Shown piece by piece: positions 1 to 6,595 of a DNA stretch of 7,035 nt. Position numbers and translations under genes: made by a program. The stretch is from CAZFHZ01 sp964519015 (GTDB taxonomy: Bacteria; Blakebacterota; Blakebacteria; Blakebacterales; CAYUVJ01). The stretch is taken from assembly GCA_964519015.1 (NCBI GenBank), contig CAZFHZ010000152.1, positions 1-7,035 on the forward strand, read 5' to 3'. How positions within the stretch are numbered: the stretch's first letter is position 1; each line of letters starts with the position of its first letter. The notes under the pieces are model-generated. The model saw only the letters and a program-made list of their open reading frames with translations. It was not told where the DNA came from and did not search any database.

Positions 1-33
1 ACCTCGGCATCGGTTCGGAACGAGCGCATCATA

Positions 34-54
34 GGCCGCCCCGGTCGGGCGGCC
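34..54. repeat. GC-rich perfect hairpin at left edge
   Basis: Two perfectly complementary 8-base arms, GGCCGCCC (34-41) and GGGCGGCC (47-54), enclose a 5-base loop (cggtc). No T-run follows on either strand, so it is not a canonical intrinsic terminator. It could still stop transcription from an upstream gene or fold in the leader of a divergent leftward transcript. One rightward frame ends in TAG at 32-34, immediately before the hairpin. On the other strand, tandem ATG codons sit at 32-27. The window is too short here to decide between these readings. Confidence 0.5.
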
Positions 55-90
55 AAGGGGAGAGGCGACGGCCCAAGGGAGAGGCGGCGG
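53..90. repeat. imperfect tandem direct repeat, about 20-base unit
   Basis: The stretch ccaaggggagaggcgacgg (53-71) is followed almost immediately by ccaagggagaggcggcgg (73-90). They differ by one missing G and one A/G change. The repeat lies in the leader of the amidase gene, on the right flank of the GC hairpin. It may be simple replication slippage in purine-rich DNA; no function is evident. Confidence 0.5.
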
Positions 91-188
91 TTCGATCAAG
101 CGACGGCGGCCCGACTGGAACGGGGTGTATGGTGATTGCAGCCCTGCCCCCGTCTGGGGCAGAATCGGTCGGTCGCCGAACCCGGGCC

Positions 189-193
189 GGGAG
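189..193 (+). promoter_or_regulatory. ribosome binding site deciding the amidase start
   Basis: The sequence gggaggacagcc directly precedes the ATGATG at 201. The GGAGG core ends about six to seven bases before the first ATG. No comparable site precedes the upstream in-frame ATG at 129, and the residues encoded between 129 and 200 do not look like an amidase N-terminus. Confidence 0.7.
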
Positions 194-200
194 GACAGCC

Positions 201-1472
201 ATGATGAGCTTCGAGACGGTGCGGCGCCGCGGGCCCACCACCCCCGCGCAGGTCCTGGCGGATTTCCGCCGTGACCTGGCCCTGCTCCCCTCCGCAGAGG
301 TGGCCACCGCCCTTGCCTTCCTCCCCGAGCGGATCGAAGTGCCCGACCTGCTCGAGTTCACCGCCGAGGAAAGGCCGGGACTCCCCCTGGCCGGGGTGCC
401 CTTCCTGGTCAAGGACCTCTACGATGTGGCCGGCTGGCCGACCACCGCTTCCTCCACCTTCCTGGCCGACGAACGCGGGATCCCCGAGCATACCGCCTCG
501 CTGGTGCGTCGGTTCTGGGAACTGGGTGCGGTCCCGGTCGGCAAGACCCACCTGAACGAGTTCGCCTACGGGCTCTCGGGTCGCAATGTCCACTTCGGGA
601 ACTGCCCGCATCCCCGCTTCCCCGACCGCATCCCGGGCGGTTCCAGCTCCGGCTCGGCCTGGGGGGTCGGCCAGGGACTGGTTCCGCTCGCCCTGGGCAC
701 CGACACCGGCGGTTCGGTGCGCGTGCCGGCCGCTTTCTGCGGTCTCTGGGGATTGCGGCTCACGCCGGCGGAGGGCTGGCTGGAGGGGTGCTTCCCCCTC
801 TCCCCCTCGATGGACACGGCCGGCTGGTTCACCCACAATCCGGAGGACATGGCCGTCCTGATCCGACTCCTGTTGGAGGATCCGGCACCGGTCGACATTG
901 AGTTGAGAGGCCTCCGACTGGCCCCGGGAACAGCTGTCAGCGATCCCTACCTGACGGCCGCTTGCGACCAGTTGTACGAAGCGCTCAGGTTGGCCGTCGA
1001 CAGCGAGACCGAGCGCGCTTTCGAGGCTGCCTGCGCCGACCTCGTTACCCACTACGCGGTCATCCAGAGCCGGGAGGCCTTCACCGTGCACGAGCCCTGG
1101 CTCGACCGGTACCGGGATCAGTACGGTCCGGCCGTCTGGGCCCGGATCGACCGTGGGCGGCACTGGTCACCGGGGCAGGTATCTGCCGCCGAGACCGCCC
1201 GGGAAGGACTGGTCACCTTCTTCAGAACGCTGTTCGAGGATTGGGACTACGTTGTGATACCGGCAGTCCCGGTAACCGCTCCCCGCGCCTCCGACCTGGA
1301 CGAGGAGTTGCGCACCTGTCTGTTGACCCTGACCGCCCCGGCCAGTCTGGCCGCCCTGCCGGTGCTCACTCTCCCCGTACCGCTCCCCGACGGTCTGAGC
1401 GGTGGGCTGCAGCTCATCTTCCCGGACGGCCGCTGGGAGGTGCCGCTGCACCTGCTGGAGGTTCTCTCCTGA
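201..1472 (+). CDS. amidase signature family hydrolase
   Basis: This 423-residue enzyme of the amidase signature superfamily hydrolyses a C-N amide-type bond with a Ser-cisSer-Lys triad. Numbered from the ATG at 201, the catalytic lysine is K71 in VPFLVKDLYDVAG, the cis-serine S148 lies in GGSSSGSA (146-153), and the nucleophile S172 lies in TDTGGSVRVPAAFCG. The open frame reaches further upstream (ATG at 129), but GGAGG six bases before the ATG at 201 makes that start, or the adjacent ATG at 204, much more likely. Shorter than typical family members of about 450-500 residues, mainly in the C-terminal half, with no signal peptide, so probably cytoplasmic. The family includes GatA, allophanate hydrolase and fatty-acid amide hydrolases. 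No gatB or gatC partner is adjacent, so a GatA role is unlikely, and the substrate cannot be named. It is the only rightward gene here and converges on the serine hydrolase. Confidence 0.93.
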   Translation: MMSFETVRRRGPTTPAQVLADFRRDLALLPSAEVATALAFLPERIEVPDLLEFTAEERPGLPLAGVPFLVKDLYDVAGWPTTASSTFLADERGIPEHTASLVRRFWELGAVPVGKTHLNEFAYGLSGRNVHFGNCPHPRFPDRIPGGSSSGSAWGVGQGLVPLALGTDTGGSVRVPAAFCGLWGLRLTPAEGWLEGCFPLSPSMDTAGWFTHNPEDMAVLIRLLLEDPAPVDIELRGLRLAPGTAVSDPYLTAACDQLYEALRLAVDSETERAFEAACADLVTHYAVIQSREAFTVHEPWLDRYRDQYGPAVWARIDRGRHWSPGQVSAAETAREGLVTFFRTLFEDWDYVVIPAVPVTAPRASDLDEELRTCLLTLTAPASLAALPVLTLPVPLPDGLSGGLQLIFPDGRWEVPLHLLEVLS

Positions 1473-1500
1473 GGTCCGTTCCCCACCGGGGGCGGCATGA

Positions 1501-2664
1501 TCACGGGAAGATCGGTCCGAGCCGTCCCCCCGGCACCTCGGCCAGGGCCCGGTTGCGGAGCCGGTCCCGCATGGCCGGGATGATCTGCCGGGAGAGCAGC
1601 CCGGTGAGCGGGGACCGCCGGCGATCCGAGCCCAGCCGGGTGGTGCTCACCACGACCAGGTCCAATCCGGGCACCACGAAGAGGTACTGCCCGCCGTAGC
1701 CGACCGCGTACCAGACGTCCTCTCCGGCCAATCGCCGGTACCACCAGCCCAGACCGTAGCCCCACATCCCCGTTCGGCCGGTGGACAGCGACCAGGACGA
1801 ATCGATCCAGGCCGCGCTGACCACCTGGCGCTCCCCGATCCGGCCCCGGTTCAGGTAGAGATGTCCGAAGGTCACCATCTCGCGGGGAGTGAGGGACATG
1901 TTGTTGCCGCCCAGGTAGTAGCCCAGTGGGTCCTGGTCCCAGGCCCGGGTGGTGATACCCAGGGGATTGAAGAGGTAGCGGCGGGCGTATTCCAGGGTGC
2001 TCAGGCCGCTGGCCCGGGTCAGGACCACCGAGAGTAGATGGAAGTTACCGGTGCTGTAACGCATCCGCACCCCCGGCGGTTCGCGCACCGGCTGATCCAG
2101 GACGTATCGGATCCAGTCGCGGCTGGCTACCCAGCGGTCGTAGTTGTCGAAGCTGGTCCCCTCCAGCCCGGACGTCATGCTGATCAGGTGACGCAGGGTG
2201 ATCTCCCGTTTGCCGGGAGCGAGCCCGTCGTCGAAGTAGTCCGGCAGCAGTCCGGCCACCGTCTGGTCGAGCGAGGTCAGCTCCCCCCGGTCGAGGGCGA
2301 TCCCGACCAGGGCCGAGAGGATGGTCTTGGAGACCGACTTCACGTTCACGGGGCGGTCGGGACGCAGGCCTTCGAAGTAGTGCTCGACCACCAGGGTGTC
2401 CTCGAAGGAGATCAGCAGGCTGTTGAGTGGTGCGAGCCGGGCGGCTTCCTGCTCGATGCGGGCCAGCCAGAGGGAGTCGGGCGGGGGGGGGGGGGGCGGC
2501 AGGGGAGTGATGATCCGGGCCGGCCCGCGCAGCCGCGGCAGCAGCAGCACGGCGAGGGTCAGGAGCATCAACGGCCCCAGGCCGATGACCGCCAGTATCG
2601 TATGCCGGCGTCGGCGTTGGCGCCGGACCTCTTTAGGATCGCGCGGGATGTCCATGCCACCCAT
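1501..2664 (-). CDS. membrane-anchored beta-lactamase-fold serine hydrolase
   Basis: This 387-residue protein belongs to the class C beta-lactamase / penicillin-binding-protein-like superfamily (PF00144 type). A basic N-terminus (residues 11-20, many Arg) precedes one hydrophobic segment (about 22-43) with no lipobox Cys, predicting an inner-membrane anchor with the catalytic domain outside. Seven prolines (56-62) act as a linker. The active-site SxxK is S110-V-S-K113. The Tyr motif is Y203-S-T followed by GN, with Thr where Asn or Ser is usual. The third-motif position reads GYGGQ (322-326) instead of KTG, as in esterase or peptidase-like members, so it need not be a beta-lactamase. Its real substrate is unknown. 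The start at 2664 follows AGGCGG with seven-base spacing, and an in-frame TAA lies further upstream; ATG at 2655 is an alternative. It lies 61 bases after the catalase stop, possibly on the same transcript. The coding strand holds a 14-base C run at the linker. Confidence 0.92.
   Translation of the reverse strand: MGGMDIPRDPKEVRRQRRRRHTILAVIGLGPLMLLTLAVLLLPRLRGPARIITPLPPPPPPPDSLWLARIEQEAARLAPLNSLLISFEDTLVVEHYFEGLRPDRPVNVKSVSKTILSALVGIALDRGELTSLDQTVAGLLPDYFDDGLAPGKREITLRHLISMTSGLEGTSFDNYDRWVASRDWIRYVLDQPVREPPGVRMRYSTGNFHLLSVVLTRASGLSTLEYARRYLFNPLGITTRAWDQDPLGYYLGGNNMSLTPREMVTFGHLYLNRGRIGERQVVSAAWIDSSWSLSTGRTGMWGYGLGWWYRRLAGEDVWYAVGYGGQYLFVVPGLDLVVVSTTRLGSDRRRSPLTGLLSRQIIPAMRDRLRNRALAEVPGGRLGPIFP
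2483..2496. repeat. 14-base G/C homopolymer inside the serine hydrolase gene
   Basis: Fourteen consecutive G on the + strand (C on the coding strand) encode most of the proline linker at residues 56-62, read as CCG, four CCC, CCG and CCC. It lies just after the membrane segment and before the catalytic domain. A change by any number not divisible by three would cut off the SxxK domain. The frame is intact as given. Such tracts are prone to replication slippage and to sequencing miscounts. Confidence 0.9.
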
Positions 2665-2725
2665 TGATACACCGCCTGGATGGCCGGGGTTGCCTTATCC
2701 TCCTACGGTCGCCTGAGGTGCCGGA

Positions 2726-4168
2726 TCACAACCCGAGCGCGGCGCGCACCCCTTCGCCGTAGGCCGGGTCGGCCCTGGTGAAGTGGGCGAGCTGACGCTC
2801 GATGATCTCGTGCGGCACGCCCGTCATGGCCCCGGCGATCGCCCGGTGCAGCCTCTCCTTCTCAGCCTGCGGCATCAGCCGATACAGGTTGCCGGCCTGG
2901 GTGTAGTCGTCGTTGCCCTCGCGGTGGTCGTAGCGGTCGGCGTCCCCGCTGATCTTCAACGGCGGCTCCACGAACTTCCGGTCCTCGACCGGTCCGCCGA
3001 AGCTGTTCGGCTCGTAATTGACCGAACCACCCTCGTTCCCATCGAAGCGCATGACCCCGTCGCGATAGTAGGTCGCCACCTCGACGCGGGACCGGTTGAC
3101 CGGCAGACTCTCGTAGTTGACTCCGATCCGGTGGCGGTGGGCGTCGGCGTAGGAGACGATCCGGAACTGGAGCATCTTATCCGGGCTGTGGCTGATTCCG
3201 GGGACGACGTTGGCGGGGGAGAAGGCGGACTGCTCGACCTCGGCGAAGTAGTTCTCGGGATTGCGGTTCAGTTCCATGATGCCGACGGTGATCAACGGGT
3301 AGTCGGCGTGCGGCCACACCTTGGTGAGGTCGAACGGATTGTACGGCGTCTTCTCCGCGTCGGTCTCGGGCATCACCTGGACCATCAACCGCCACTTCGG
3401 GAATTCACCCTTCTCGATCGACCCGAACAGGTCGCGCTGGTGGCTCTCCCGGTCCTGGCCGATCAACTTCGCAGACTCCTCGTCGGTCAGGCAGGCGATG
3501 CCCTGCACCGTCTTGAAGTGGAACTTGACCCAGAAGCGCTCGTTCTTCGCGTTGATGAGACTGTAAGTGTGGCTGCCGTAACCGTTCATGTGGCGAAATG
3601 TCTTCGGCAGGCCGCGGTCGGAGAAGAGGATCGTCACCTGGTGCAGGCTCTCGGGCGACAGCGACCAGAAGTCCCACATGGCCGTAGTGCTGCGCAGATT
3701 GGTCTTGGGATCCCGCTTCTGGGTGTGGATGAAGTCGGGGAACTTGTACGGGTCGCGCACGAAGAAGACCGGGGTGTTGTTGCCGACCAGGTCCCAGTTG
3801 CCCTCGTCGGTGTAGAACTTGAGCGCGAAGCCGCGCACGTCCCGCTCGGCATCGGCGGCACCCCGCTCACCGGCCACGGTCGAGAAGCGGGCGAAGCACT
3901 CCGTCTTCTTACCGACCTGCGAGAAGATCGAAGCCCTGGTGAAGCCGGTGATGTCGCCGGTGCAGGTGAAGGTGCCGTACGCGCCCGAGCCCTTGGCGTG
4001 GACCACCCGCTCGGGGATCCGCTCCCGGTTGAAGTGGGCGTGTTTCTCGAACAGCTGCCAGTCCTGGACCAGCAGCGGGCCGCGCGGTCCGGCGGTCAGC
4101 GCGTTCTGGTTGTCGCCGACCGGGATGCCGGCCGAGGTGGTGAGTTGTTTCTTGTCGCTCTTCTTCAT
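2726..4168 (-). CDS. katA: haem catalase (small-subunit, clade 3 type)
   Basis: This monofunctional haem catalase of 480 residues converts hydrogen peroxide to water and oxygen in the cytoplasm. Catalytic His57 lies in ERVVHAKGSGAYGTF, distal Asn130 in NWDLVGNNTPVFF, and the proximal haem ligand Tyr340 in FRIVSYADAHRHRIG. The signature regions FARFSTVAGERGAAD and RDVRGFALKFYT are also clear. Length fits the small-subunit clade and there is no C-terminal flavodoxin-like domain of large catalases. The start at 4168 (MKKSDKKQL) is chosen because AAAGGAAACG directly precedes it; the frame is open to an ATG at 4228, but those 20 residues have no catalase character. It sits 128 bases downstream of rsgA in a leader with dyad symmetries, so an independent, possibly peroxide-responsive promoter is plausible but not shown. 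The symbol katA is by family resemblance; the clade is inferred from length and motifs. Confidence 0.97.
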   Translation of the reverse strand: MKKSDKKQLTTSAGIPVGDNQNALTAGPRGPLLVQDWQLFEKHAHFNRERIPERVVHAKGSGAYGTFTCTGDITGFTRASIFSQVGKKTECFARFSTVAGERGAADAERDVRGFALKFYTDEGNWDLVGNNTPVFFVRDPYKFPDFIHTQKRDPKTNLRSTTAMWDFWSLSPESLHQVTILFSDRGLPKTFRHMNGYGSHTYSLINAKNERFWVKFHFKTVQGIACLTDEESAKLIGQDRESHQRDLFGSIEKGEFPKWRLMVQVMPETDAEKTPYNPFDLTKVWPHADYPLITVGIMELNRNPENYFAEVEQSAFSPANVVPGISHSPDKMLQFRIVSYADAHRHRIGVNYESLPVNRSRVEVATYYRDGVMRFDGNEGGSVNYEPNSFGGPVEDRKFVEPPLKISGDADRYDHREGNDDYTQAGNLYRLMPQAEKERLHRAIAGAMTGVPHEIIERQLAHFTRADPAYGEGVRAALGL

Positions 4169-4173
4169 CGTTT

Positions 4174-4178
4174 CCTTT
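4174..4178 (-). promoter_or_regulatory. ribosome binding site deciding the catalase start
   Basis: On the leftward strand the sequence GGGAAAGGAAACG precedes the ATG at 4168, giving an AAAGG(A) core about five bases from the start codon. The upstream in-frame ATG at 4228 has no comparable purine tract. Confidence 0.6.
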
Positions 4179-4236
4179 CCCGGGCCCGGCAGGATATCGA
4201 TACGCAGTCCAGCCCCGGATTCGGTCAACGTGATCG

Positions 4237-4261
4237 CGCTATAGCGGGATGCACTTCATCC
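4237..4261. promoter_or_regulatory. paired dyad symmetries in the catalase leader
   Basis: Two dyads lie side by side in the rsgA-catalase gap: the perfect 10-base palindrome cgctatagcg (4237-4246), then ggatg-cactt-catcc (4247-4261), a perfect 5-base inverted repeat with 5-base spacer. They lie about 69-93 bases upstream of the catalase start, where an operator or promoter element could be. No confident -35/-10 pair with proper spacing was found, and neither dyad matches an OxyR or PerR box that I can recognise. Confidence 0.3.
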
Positions 4262-4296
4262 GATACAGAACACGGTAGGGCCCGGACAGCCGCGTC

Positions 4297-5361
4297 TCAC
4301 CTCTGCTTGGGGAACTTCTTGAACTGCTTGATGAGCCGGGCGATCCGTTTCTCTTCTTTGTCCTTCAGGATCGGGTCACGCCGCCGCTCCTGGAAGGCGA
4401 TCTCCTTCTGGAGCTTACGGTAACTCTCCAGGCGGGCCGCTTCCAGCCGCCCCTCGGTGACCGCCGCTACCACCGCGCAGCCCGGTTCGGTGTCATGGCG
4501 GCAGTCGCGGAAACGGCAGCCGGCGGCCAGCTCGATCACGTCGGTGAAAGGGGCGGCCAAGTCCTCCTCGCCCGCCCAGAGCTGGACCTCGCGCAGCCCG
4601 GGGTTGTCGATGAGCAAGCCCGCGCCGGGGATGGGGAGCAGTTCCCGTACCGAGGTGATGTGCCGTCCCCGTCCGTCGGAGGCCCGCACTTCACCGGTGG
4701 ACTGGCGATCCTGCCCGAGCAGGCGGTTGATCAGGGTCGATTTGCCCACTCCGGAGGAGCCGATCAGGGCGCCGGTGCGCCCGGCCGGCAGGGCGGATCG
4801 CAGCGTTTCCACCCCCTCGCCCGTGCGCGCGCTCATGAGCAGGAGTTCGACCCCGGGTGCGATGCCGGCCACCTCGGCCAGCCGGGCGGGCAGGTCCTCG
4901 GCCAGGTCGACCTTGTTCAGGACCACCACCGGCTCGATCCCGCCGGCGGCGGCCAGTACCAGGAAGCGCTCCAGGCGCCGGAGGTTGAACTCCCGGTCGA
5001 GCCCGGAGACCACGAAGACCCGGTCGAGGTTGGCCGCCAGCACCTGCTCTTCGCTGCGCTCCCCGGCGACTTTGCGGGAGAACCGGGTTCGGCGGGGGAG
5101 CAGGTCGTGGATGGAGGCGCTTCCCTCCCGGACCAGGCCGCTGGCCGCCACCCAGTCCCCGACCACCGGCATGTCAGCGGCCGAGTGGACCAGGTGGTGG
5201 AGCCGGCCGGAGAGTTCCCCGAACGAGGGGCCCGAGGGACTCAACAGCTCGAAGCCGGTGCGGTGCCGGGCGGCCACCCGGGCCGGCTCGAACCCCTCGG
5301 CCTCGAAGGGGGCGAAGGCCTCGGCGAACCCGGCGTCCCAGCCCAGGTCGGTCAGGTTCAT
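4297..5361 (-). CDS. rsgA: ribosome small subunit-dependent GTPase RsgA
   Basis: RsgA (YjeQ/YloQ) is a circularly permuted GTPase that tests late maturation of the 30S subunit; GTP hydrolysis releases it. Numbered from the outer ATG at 5382 (361 residues), an OB-fold region (about 40-125) precedes the permuted G motifs: G4 NKVD (156-159), G5 SA (184-185), G1 GSSGVGKST (208-216), a G2-like GRGRHIT (237-243) and G3 DNPGLRE (259-265). The zinc site is C289, C294, H296 and C302. A basic tail (KDKEEKRIARLIKQFKKF) ends the protein. I prefer ATG 5361 (MNLTDLGW, residue 8), because many family members begin this way and a short frame from the aminotransferase stop ends one base before it; the ATG at 5382 remains possible, with GAGG about 12 bases away. 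G3 has Asn where Thr is usual (DTPG). It probably shares a transcript with the upstream aminotransferase. Confidence 0.96.
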   Translation of the reverse strand: MNLTDLGWDAGFAEAFAPFEAEGFEPARVAARHRTGFELLSPSGPSFGELSGRLHHLVHSAADMPVVGDWVAASGLVREGSASIHDLLPRRTRFSRKVAGERSEEQVLAANLDRVFVVSGLDREFNLRRLERFLVLAAAGGIEPVVVLNKVDLAEDLPARLAEVAGIAPGVELLLMSARTGEGVETLRSALPAGRTGALIGSSGVGKSTLINRLLGQDRQSTGEVRASDGRGRHITSVRELLPIPGAGLLIDNPGLREVQLWAGEEDLAAPFTDVIELAAGCRFRDCRHDTEPGCAVVAAVTEGRLEAARLESYRKLQKEIAFQERRRDPILKDKEEKRIARLIKQFKKFPKQR

Positions 5362-5362
5362 A

Positions 5363-5434
5363 CTACCGGCCGCGCTCGGCATTCAGGTGTCGGGCCTCAT
5401 CCGGTCTCGCCGGTAACCGGTTCGCCCGCCTCAT
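5363..5434 (-). CDS. possible 23-residue bridging ORF
   Basis: This short frame begins at an ATG overlapping the aminotransferase TGA (ATGA at 5434-5431) and ends with TAG at 5365-5363, one base before the ATG at 5361 of rsgA. The predicted peptide is basic (begins MRRANRLPARPDEAR) and has no recognised family. Stop-start overlap at one end and near-contact at the other is the geometry of translational coupling by reinitiation. No good ribosome binding site precedes it. It may be chance: GC-rich DNA gives open frames easily, and the frame is a continuation of a non-coding frame inside the aminotransferase gene. Confidence 0.2.
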   Translation of the reverse strand: MRRANRLPARPDEARHLNAERGR

Positions 5435-6567
5435 GCGCCCAGCCGTTTCAGTACGCGCTTCAGCCGGGTGAGCCCCTCGACCAGGTACTCCGGCTCGGGG
5501 CCGTAGCCCAGGCGCAGGTAGTGGTCCATGCCGAACTGGTCCCCGGGCACGATCAGGGTCGATTCGTCGGCCCGGGCCCGCTCGGCCAGCTCCGAGGAGT
5601 TGACCTCCAGGGCGTACTTCACCCAGAGGATCGCCCCGGCGTCGGAGGGGATATAGTCGAAGAGCCCGGCCTGAGTATCCACCCACTCCCGGAGCAGGGG
5701 GAGGTTGCGGTTCAGGATGGCCCGGGTGCGCTCCAGGATGCGGCGGCGCCGCTCCGGCTCCAGGGCGTGGATGGCCAGCGTCTCGGTGATCGGGGAGGGG
5801 CAGATGGTCGAGTAGTCGTGGTAGGTCCAGAGGGCGTGCACCATCTCCTTATCGGGGGAGGCCGCCCAGCCGATGCGCAGCCCCGGCAGCCCGTAGGCCT
5901 TGGAGAGCCCGGAGGTGATGACCAGCCGCTCGCACCGCCCCCACATCGAGGGAGTCGGTTGGCCGTCCCGCTCGGCCCCGCGGTAGATCTCGTCGGATAG
6001 CACCCAGGCGCCCACCCGGTCGGCCGCCCGGGCCACCGCGTCCAGGTACTCCTCTCCCAGCACCCGCCCGGTCGGGTTGTTCGGGTTGGTGATGATGATC
6101 AGGCGTGTCTTCTTGTTCACCAATTTGTCGAGTTCGCCGGGATCGGGCCGCCAATCGAGTTCGCGCCGCAGCGGCCAGCCCCGCACCGATGCCCCCCAGC
6201 CGCGCACCAGCCCGTGCGTCTGCATGTAGTTGGGGAGCATCATGACCACTTCGTTCCCCGGCTCGAGCAAGCGCAGGGTGGTCAGGAAGTTGGCCTCGGC
6301 CCCGCCGTGGGTGACCAGCACGTTGTCCAGGTCCGCTCCCGGGTAGAGTAGGGCGATCCGCTCGCGCAACACCTCGGCGCCGTTCCCCTGCGCGTAGCCG
6401 AGCCGCAGGTCGAGAAGGGCGGCCGGGACCAGGCCGCCGTCCCCCCCCGGCAGTTCCAGGAGTTCTTCCAGGCTGAGCGGATGGACCCCGCTCTCGGAGA
6501 GGTTGTAGGCCACCTTGTGTTCCCAGGTGGACTGCCAGCGCTCCATCTCGAACGGTTCGATGCGCAT
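5431..6567 (-). CDS. class I/II PLP-dependent aminotransferase
   Basis: This 378-residue fold-type I pyridoxal-phosphate enzyme matches the aspartate aminotransferase superfamily (PF00155 type), soluble and probably dimeric. Visible motifs: GYAQGNGAEVLRERIA (57-72); THGGAEAN (86-93) for cofactor phosphate contacts; NPNNPTG (161-167); SDEIYRG (191-197), with D192 expected at the pyridine nitrogen and Y195 at the PLP O3'; SGLSKAYGLPGLRIGW (219-234), with K223 the Schiff-base lysine and R231; and LRLGYG (351-356), with R352 expected to bind the substrate carboxylate. All catalytic residues are present, so it should be active. The amino donor and acceptor cannot be read from sequence, and a C-S lyase or an amino-acid synthase of the same fold is possible. 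The ATG at 6567 is preceded by GGAG with nine-base spacing. It heads the leftward gene series, with the 15-base repeat array directly upstream and rsgA directly downstream. Confidence 0.94.
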   Translation of the reverse strand: MRIEPFEMERWQSTWEHKVAYNLSESGVHPLSLEELLELPGGDGGLVPAALLDLRLGYAQGNGAEVLRERIALLYPGADLDNVLVTHGGAEANFLTTLRLLEPGNEVVMMLPNYMQTHGLVRGWGASVRGWPLRRELDWRPDPGELDKLVNKKTRLIIITNPNNPTGRVLGEEYLDAVARAADRVGAWVLSDEIYRGAERDGQPTPSMWGRCERLVITSGLSKAYGLPGLRIGWAASPDKEMVHALWTYHDYSTICPSPITETLAIHALEPERRRRILERTRAILNRNLPLLREWVDTQAGLFDYIPSDAGAILWVKYALEVNSSELAERARADESTLIVPGDQFGMDHYLRLGYGPEPEYLVEGLTRLKRVLKRLGA

Positions 6568-6576
6568 CGGTTACGG

Positions 6577-6580
6577 CTCC
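6577..6580 (-). promoter_or_regulatory. ribosome binding site of the aminotransferase
   Basis: On the leftward strand GTGGAGCCGTAACCG precedes the ATG at 6567; the GGAG core is nine bases from the start codon. This supports the first Met over the in-frame Met at residue 8. Confidence 0.55.
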
Positions 6581-6595
6581 ACGAAGCGGGTGGTA

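Noticed and set aside
1473..1500. Possible bidirectional terminator between the convergent amidase and serine hydrolase genes
   Set aside because: Only a 4-base CCCC/GGGG stem with a 3-base loop and no T-run on either strand; too weak to call.
2690..2706. Strong AGGAGG-like sequence on the leftward strand between catalase and the serine hydrolase
   Set aside because: No ATG, GTG or TTG lies at a suitable distance and an in-frame TAA follows; it is too far from the ATG at 2664 to serve it.
4197..4228. Possible catalase promoter: leftward TTGACC and TATCGA hexamers
   Set aside because: The spacing is 20 bases, longer than the usual 16-18, and the -10 match is poor.
2783..4423. Rightward open frame of 546 codons antisense to catalase
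   Set aside because: Repetitive Val/Gly/Asp/Arg composition, no motif and no proper start context. The opposite strand encodes an unmistakable catalase.
4495..6000. Long rightward open frame of about 500 codons antisense to rsgA and the aminotransferase
   Set aside because: The translation is rich in Gly, Gln, Val, His and Asp, without domains, and mirrors two genes with clear catalytic motifs on the other strand. Long antisense frames are expected in high-GC coding DNA.
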